From Reclinomonas americana ATCC 50394 (lineage: Eukaryota > Jakobida > Jakobea > Jakobida): 64,000 bases of DNA. This document shows positions 57,863-64,000 of the stretch, piece after piece. The DNA lies in NCBI GenBank assembly GCA_048213135.1, contig PS015081.1:1-64000 (forward strand), given 5' to 3'. Within the stretch, counting starts at the first letter, position 1; each line of letters opens with the position of its first letter. The position numbers and the translations under genes were made by a program. Under the pieces are notes generated by a model that saw nothing but the letters and a program-made list of their open reading frames with translations, searched no databases and was not told the origin of the DNA.

Positions 57863-60800
57863 CTATGCACAAGAATAGCAAGGGTCAGATTGATCGGCTG
57901 TCGTCCATTGGAGTGCGTGGAACTGTGTCACGCAACTGTCGATGGAGGAGTCTGAAAAGTCGGCGGCGAAGACGGGGCCTGAGGAGGGCGCCACGCTGAA
58001 GGGGTCTGGCATGCTGACTGGCACACGGGCGGCCACTGGAGCTCGCGGCTGCAACGTTCGTGAGTTGTGAGCCGGATGAACTCATCTGTGCACACGAGAG
58101 GGAGTGGAGTGACTCACCGGTGGCAGCTGGATCTCAATCGGCGAGCCCGGCTGCGTGTGGCTCATGCAGTGAGACAATGAGATGTGACACTTCACACACA
58201 CGAACAACTCACCTGCATTGTCGGTGCCGGCTGACTCACCATGGTGGGCACCATGACGGCCACCGGCGGCTGCGCCAACACATGCATGGCCGACAAGCCT
58301 GAACTCGCACTGCCATCGGTGGACACGCGTCCTTCACCGGCAGCGGCAACGGCGGCGGCCTGTGAGTCAAAAATAATACATGAGAAACACAAGGTTTCTC
58401 GCGCGATTCCTGTGGACTGCGACGCACGTGCACGCCGGATCCACTGGCGCCGTCGGCGTCCTGGAATGGCGACAGCCGGAGGGTGTGCGTCTGCGAACAA
58501 ACGTGCCAAATCAGCAACAACCTCTCCTTCCCCCGCCAGCACGTTCACACACCACTGTCGAGTGCCTGTCGGAAAGCTCCAGTCCGGCGGCTGCGGCGAG
58601 ACGCTGGTATTCTTGCATGAATGCTTCGCCGGCCTCCACCATGGCGCCGTGCGTGTGGAATCGCTTGAGCACATCGAGCACATTTGCGTGGATCTTTTCG
58701 GCGTACAGCATGCGGAAGGCTGCGCGAAGTCGAGGGTCAGTCACACACCACACCTGGAAGCAAGCATATAGCAAATCTGGCGGACTCAACTGTCTTCGGA
58801 GAGCACGGACCGGAGCACACGGAAGGCATGCACATGGTACCCGGGATAGTCGCGGTATCGGCGAACGCCCTTGGCCAGCACCTCGATGCAGTCTTTGGTC
58901 ATCATGCTGGCCAGCGTCGTCGCTGCATGAACATCACGACACGCGCACTTTGTGAGGCGGAGCGGCGACAGCAATGAACGCACATCTCACACTAACCGTC
59001 GAGATTGGCCAGCCGTGAGAGCAGCTTGGCGCCGACCACGTGCAGCTTGAGATAGTTCTGAATCCGTGTAAGCACCTCGACCACGGTTGACACAATGCGC
59101 TCGCCATCCAGCGGCACCATGACCACCTTGACTGCACACGGAAAAGGAAGCAAGCACATAATCAGAAAACCAGTCGAGTGGGAGTGAGTGCGACGAACGG
59201 GGTGGGAGACTCACTTTGACGCGGCACCAAGAAGTTGAGCAGGTCGAATGCATTGATGAGCAGTGACACGTTACTTGAGTGTCGTGTCATGCTCTCCTCG
59301 ATCAGCTCCACAACACCGTGTTGCAACAGCATGTCGGTGTTGCGATCTGCATGTACAGCGCACAGTGAGCAGCGAGCGATGGAGTTGGGGTGCCAGCGAC
59401 TACGACGCAACTCGTGGCGTTGGCCAGTGCAATCATGGCTCCAAAGGCGTTCACATGCAGCATCGACAACTCGGGGTAGCCACGCACGCCCTCGACGAGC
59501 GCCAGCAAAATGGCATTCTCAATGTCGGTGGGGAACCGACCTGAGCACAGATCCGTAAGAGATGGACGCAGTAAGGAAACCGCGGTGAAAGCGCACCTCC
59601 ATTCAACGCCGCAATGCCGAGCACCGCAAATGCTGAAGTGAGGATTTCGTAGTCGTCGGGGAACACGCGGAACGAGTTGGCGATTGCGTCGAGTCCATTA
59701 TCGCGTTGTGCCAAGCGGATCGCGATCGGTGCTACGCATCAAGGTAAGATTGCATCCGGCATGGGTACAAGCAGACACAAGCGACACGCACTGTTGCGTA
59801 CGGCCAGACTGGCGAGTGCGGCATTCGCGCTTCGCAGCAGGTCGGCATTGACCGATCGCACACCGTCCTCTTGCGTGTGGCGGAACATTTCGGCAGCTTG
59901 TGTGAAGCGGCGCATGCGGTCGACAATGAATCGCACACAGTTCTCCTTGACTCCCTGCTGCTCCGGTTCGCCTGCGCAACAAAATGAAACAAAGTGAGAA
60001 TCAACGCAGAGCGAGTGGCAGTGAGAACTGCGACGCACGCACCATCGCCGGTGAATGGCAGCTGCCGAATCACGTCGAAAGCAATGATGAGCAGATTGAC
60101 GGTGTCGGGGAACTTGGAGCACGTCTCCAGCATGCAGTACAGTGCACCGCGTCGCAGCAGCACTTGCGGTGCGCCCTCTGATACAAAAACGCGAACAGAG
60201 TGTGAGAATCATGTGTTAGGGAAGGGTGATTCACCTGCAGTGGCAGAGCGCAACTCCTGTCACACAGACGCTGTACTTGGGCCACGGCGGCCGTAGCCTC
60301 GTCCGCCAATCGACAGGCCGCCACTCGTCGCAACAAATCGTCGACTGGACTCTCGTCCGACCACAACACTGTGCGCACCACATGTGAATCAGACGGGAGA
60401 GAAAAGAGAAACGCGACGTTTATGACAACAACAACAACAACGAACAGTTGGAGGACATGACCGACTCCCAGTAGTGCGCCATCTATGAAGGTTCCCTCGT
60501 CAGCTACGACCGAGAAAGGAGAGGACGCACGAGCAGTGCCGACAGACCTCGCGTTCGTGATGCACATTGGCTTCCACGAACGAGGCCAACGCCGAGGTAA
60601 TGTCGGCCACGCGCATCTTCTCGAATCTGTCGAGCTCCGGCGCAATGCTGGTGCGCACCTGATCCACTCGCTCACGCGCCGTGTTCACTTGGTTCGCCAG
60701 CTAAGGTGCCCACACATAAGTCACCTGCGCTTATTATTGAGAAGAGATGGCAGTGACAGACCTTGTTAATGTCGGCATCCAGCCGGGTGACGGTCTTGCT

Positions 60801-62427
60801 GCCGGGTGCGGCCGCCGTCGCCAAGCCATCGCGCTTGACGTTCTTTTCTTGCAGCCGACGGCTGTCGAGGTCCACTTCGATCTGCATCTCCTCCGCGCGC
60901 TTCAGGTACAACTGTGCGCGCCCTTCAAAGTGAGTATCCCACGGTCGTGGATGCAAATGCAGCATGGCACATACCGCTGCCGCCTTGGCACTGCGCGACG
61001 CAAAGTCCATGTAGTCCAGCAGAGTCTCCTCCTCAAAGGCCTGCGACAAGGTGTGAGGACGCGGGTCGGACACTCCCACTCGACGACACGCAGCGGCGCA
61101 CCATGTTCATCTCGCGGTCACCCCACGTGGTGCACATGATTGCCAGGTCGCGCATGGCCAGAGCAATACGACCGTTGCCCTCGTTCGTGGACGGTGGTGC
61201 GAAACGAATGCCAGCCATTTCGCGGTTGGCCAGCTGTCGACACTCACCCAGTCAGCTTTCACGAATAAAACAGCATCAATAGAAGCAGAGAGCGCAACTC
61301 CTGAAAAGTGCTCGCCGATCTGAGTGACGGTCTGCCCGAGAGCTGTGCGTTGTCGACAGCAGTAAGGATCTCTCACCAAAAACCCACCTCAATCACAGTC
61401 GGCACTCACCCTTGCGAGTGTGCGTGTATTCGCGAGCCGCATCGACTGAACGTGAGTAGGCCGACTGCAGCTTGAGCAGGTTGTCACGGAACGCAGCCTG
61501 CAGTGGAGAGTGTGAGCGCGGCAGTCAACATTCCCACCACACTTTGCATCCCGCAACATTGGAGGCCGCCAACTCCTTCTCCTCCTTGGACTTGCGACGG
61601 AAAAAGTTGCGCAGCGAGCTCATGATGGAGTCCTTCAGCGACTTGCGGTACACCTTGACTTCCTCCACCGACAGGGCACAAATGTCCTCGTATTCCTGCG
61701 CACGTACGAGAGCGAATGAGCGATTGCATGTGTACGAGTCAAGGCGATCGACGCACCTTGTCCCAGGCGCTGAGGAACTTCAAAAAGTACTTGGAGCGAC
61801 ACAGTTCGGGAATGGCGGCGACCTTGGAGAGGAACAGCTGCAGCGCACGAGTGCGGTACGAGTCAAAGTCGCGCACACTCAGTTGTTCTGTCGATGGCGG
61901 GCACGGATGAGTGCTGAGCGGGTGAACGCACACACAAGAGCAGACACACACACACCAAAGATATCCGAGTCCGGCAGCGGCGGCACAATGATGTGCACGT
62001 GCAGCTCGACCAGCGTGTCGTACACTGAAAAGCAGTCAGACACAACACTCTTGACAAAACAAAGACGACAAGTCGCCTGCAACGCACGCCAACGAAAGTC
62101 GCTGAAGCGGCGGAACACAGTGAACTCCTTCAGAATGCCAAACGCATCCGAGTTGGTCTGCGCACATGTGTGAGCGACTGACAACTCCTTCCTACGCAGA
62201 CAGCGACTGACCTTGGTCTTCACATTGTAGTACCACGTGTTGGAGAACGAGTTGAACTCGTGCTCAATGTTGAACTCAAAGTACACCTCCTCGGGCTGGG
62301 GTGTGCGAGGGATGAGTGAGAGAGAGAGTGATGCGAATCCATTGTGTGACTGACCGGGTCCTCATCGCTGATTGCTGAGCCTCCATGCACTCCGGATCCT
62401 GTTGCGGCACTCTACGCACACATGCAA

Positions 62428-62458
<31 letters not shown>

Positions 62459-62658
62459 CAAGCAAGCGCGGGAGATGAGCGCAATGCGAGCTCATGTCTG
62501 TTTTCGTCACAGCACACAGAAAGGGAGACACACGAGCAGTCACAGGCAATGCCTGTCTCTCACTCACATACACACACGCACGCCTGTGGAGAGAGAGAGA
62601 GACAGACACAGAGACAAGTGACACATTGAGTGCGACTGATGCACACCCCACGCACCAT
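57863..62658 (-). CDS. PX-BAR sorting nexin with C-terminal armadillo repeats
   Basis: Order: ATG 62656-62658, 62355-62411, 62212-62295, 62088-62157, 61956-62024, 61757-61887, 61558-61695, 61410-61497, 61299-61342, 61102-61233, 60975-61040, 60762-60911, 60548-60700, then about nine more exons to the stop near 57863. The PX domain (FTVFRRFSDFRWLYDTLVEL, IIVPPLPDSDIF, DSYRTRALQLFLSKV, FLKFLSAWDK) should bind phosphoinositides through its Arg-Arg-Phe and following residues. A SNX-type BAR region follows (SLRNFFRRKSKEEKELAA, SAYSRSVDAAREY, AFEEETLLDYMDFASRSAKA, EMQIEVDLDSRRLQEKNVK, SIAPELDRFEKMRVADI). The second half is eight to nine armadillo-like repeats (MLHVNAFGAMIALAN, LLINAFDLLNFLVPR, YHVHAFRVLRSVL). 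Likely role: endosomal coat or sorting; the splice into the first repeat is unresolved. The first exon seems to be only the ATG. Confidence 0.8.
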
Positions 62659-62773
62659 GATGTCGTGAGATGACTTGCACTCTCACTCACTCGCGCGATA
62701 TAGCACACAACGCTCTTTCTCTCTTTTCCTCAAAGAAGCAAGATCGTCTTCGTCGCTGTGGGACAACTCGTAT

Positions 62774-64000
62774 TCACTGTCGACTTTGCACGGAACACAA
62801 AAAGCACAGCGACTGGGCATCCTCGCAGATGAAGCAGCGAAGGACTCGCAGCGGGAGTGGCTCTCCCTCGTCGACATCGTCGTCTTCGCGAGCGTGCAAT
62901 TCGGCGAGAGCTTCGAGAGCTTGACGTATGCAGGCCAGTTCGCGATTCAGCAGGCGCAGTGCACTCCATGGACCTGCCAGTCGATGTTAACGCTATGGCA
63001 ACTACCCAGTACTGCGTCGCCGTTGCGTACCTGTTGGCCACGTGAGGAAAGAGCCGGCGACGTCGGTCGTCTCCTTGTACGAATACAGCGAAGGTGACCC
63101 GGGCTTCATCACAAACATCGTGCGATGGTACGTCCACGCGACGACCCGCAACGTGCTCACTAGTGTGGCGCTTCTGGCGTGCCACACGCGGATGGATCCA
63201 TCTGCGCGCAAGCGTTCACTCGTCAACGCAAAGCGGCAGAGCAGGCTTCCCTCACCCCGCACTCACCAAAGGACGAGCTGACAAAGAAGGCGCTGTCGTT
63301 CGTGAACGCCACATCCGCGACGCCCAGCTCGTGCTGACTGGTAGACGCCAGCAGGCGTACGTCGCTCTCCAGCAACGCCCACACAAACAAGTGACCGGTG
63401 GGGTGACCGGTCACCAGCAGAGTCTCGTCGGGCGAGCATGCAGCGCATGTCAGCGAGTACTGCATGGGCGGCGACTGCCACGACTGCAGCGTCTGCGTAT
63501 CCCACCACTCCACGTCCGACGCCCGCATCACCAGCAGCAGCTGTCGATCCCCGTTCTCCAGCACCCTCAGAGGCGTGGCCGCCGTCGACTTCGGAAACAC
63601 ATTCAAACACTGCCCATCATCCGCACGCCACATGCGCACCGCCTCAGTGTGGGCGCTCGTGAACAGCAACTGCCCGTCTCTCGACGCCACCATACTCGTC
63701 ACCAGTCGCGTGTGCCCCTCCCGCTGCCACACCACACGCCGAGTCGCCACCTCCCACATAATCACCTGTCCAGGCACCTGTCGCCCATACCTGTACTGCA
63801 CGCCATCCGCACTGCACAAGAGCGTTCCACCGCGCAGAAACAGCATGGCTGTCACGGGGTTGAGGTGCGCTTGCAACTCATGAACTGTGCGCATCTCCTC
63901 CTCCTCCTCCTTCTCCTCTATGAGATACACTGTGCGATCGCCAGCACCTATCGCGACCCACGTGTCGCACACTGCCATGGAGCACACACCGTTCACTGTC
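62774..64000 (-). CDS. WD40-repeat protein, 5' incomplete
   Basis: Exons 63267 to the window end, 63031-63201 and 62774-62973; phases agree. At least four or five WD40 blades are visible: NGVCSMAVCDTWVAIGAGDR, the LQAHLNPVTAMLFLRGGTLL blade ending VIMWEVA, TRLVTSMVASRDGQLLFTSA ending VRMWRAD, LTCAACSPDETLLVTGHPTG ending LFVWALL, and DVAFTNDSAFFVSSS ending IRVWHARSA. The C-terminal 65 residues are helical (RLLNRELACIRQALEALAEL), then acidic, ending in a Cys-rich CFICEDAQSLCFLCSV. Those four cysteines could bind zinc, but this is a guess. The N-terminus lies outside the window. Role unknown: a scaffold by its fold. Confidence 0.8.

Overview
The window is nuclear DNA of an intron-rich, GC-rich unicellular eukaryote. 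Almost every gene is cut by spliceosomal introns, mostly 50-90 bp and some 0.7-1.3 kb. Exons are strongly G/C at third positions. Introns and spacers are dominated by CT/GA microsatellites and minisatellites, and nine runs of N interrupt the sequence. The gene content points to a probably flagellated protist outside plants and fungi: an ARID2/RSC9-type SWI/SNF subunit, an MPS1/TTK kinase, an Arp2/3-activating VCA tail, a sorting nexin, an axonemal p28-like sequence, plant-CID-like RRM proteins and an intron-containing hybrid histidine kinase. I cannot name the species. All exon limits were read by eye from GT/GC..AG signals, frame and phase, so errors of a few bases are possible.

Layout: 0.1-4.5 kb (+) two neighbouring CID8-13-like RRM genes. 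4.5-7.1 kb CT-rich spacer with degenerate repeats. 7.4-11.6 kb (-) MPS1/TTK kinase. 12.5-18.1 kb (+) a small lipid-anchored protein, a single-pass membrane protein, and a cold-shock-like/U-box protein. 18.1-25.0 kb (-) a giant coiled-coil protein with a p28-like start. 25.5-32.4 kb (+) a four-EF-hand protein whose introns hold minisatellites. 33.0-36.0 kb (-) a lipid-anchored F-BAR/polyproline/VCA protein. 36.4-45.3 kb (-) a giant cysteine-rich cell-surface protein. 45.5-46.7 kb (+) a DUF1295 membrane enzyme. 46.8-52.4 kb (+) a four-PAS hybrid histidine kinase with a receiver. 52.5-56.2 kb (-) an ARID2/RSC9-like subunit. 56.2-57.7 kb (-) a claudin/PMP22-like four-TM protein. 57.9-62.7 kb (-) a PX-BAR sorting nexin fused to ARM repeats. 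62.8 kb to the end (-) a WD40 protein.

The genes are not an operon. Themes that recur are the membrane/actin interface (F-BAR-VCA, PX-BAR-ARM, two MGCxSSK lipidated proteins), signalling (MPS1, histidine kinase, EF-hand) and RNA or protein turnover (RRM, cold-shock/U-box). The best candidates for undescribed biology are the F-BAR-VCA fusion, the cold-shock/U-box fusion, the PX-BAR-ARM fusion, and an array of acidic-x-Thr repeats inside the MPS1 kinase itself.
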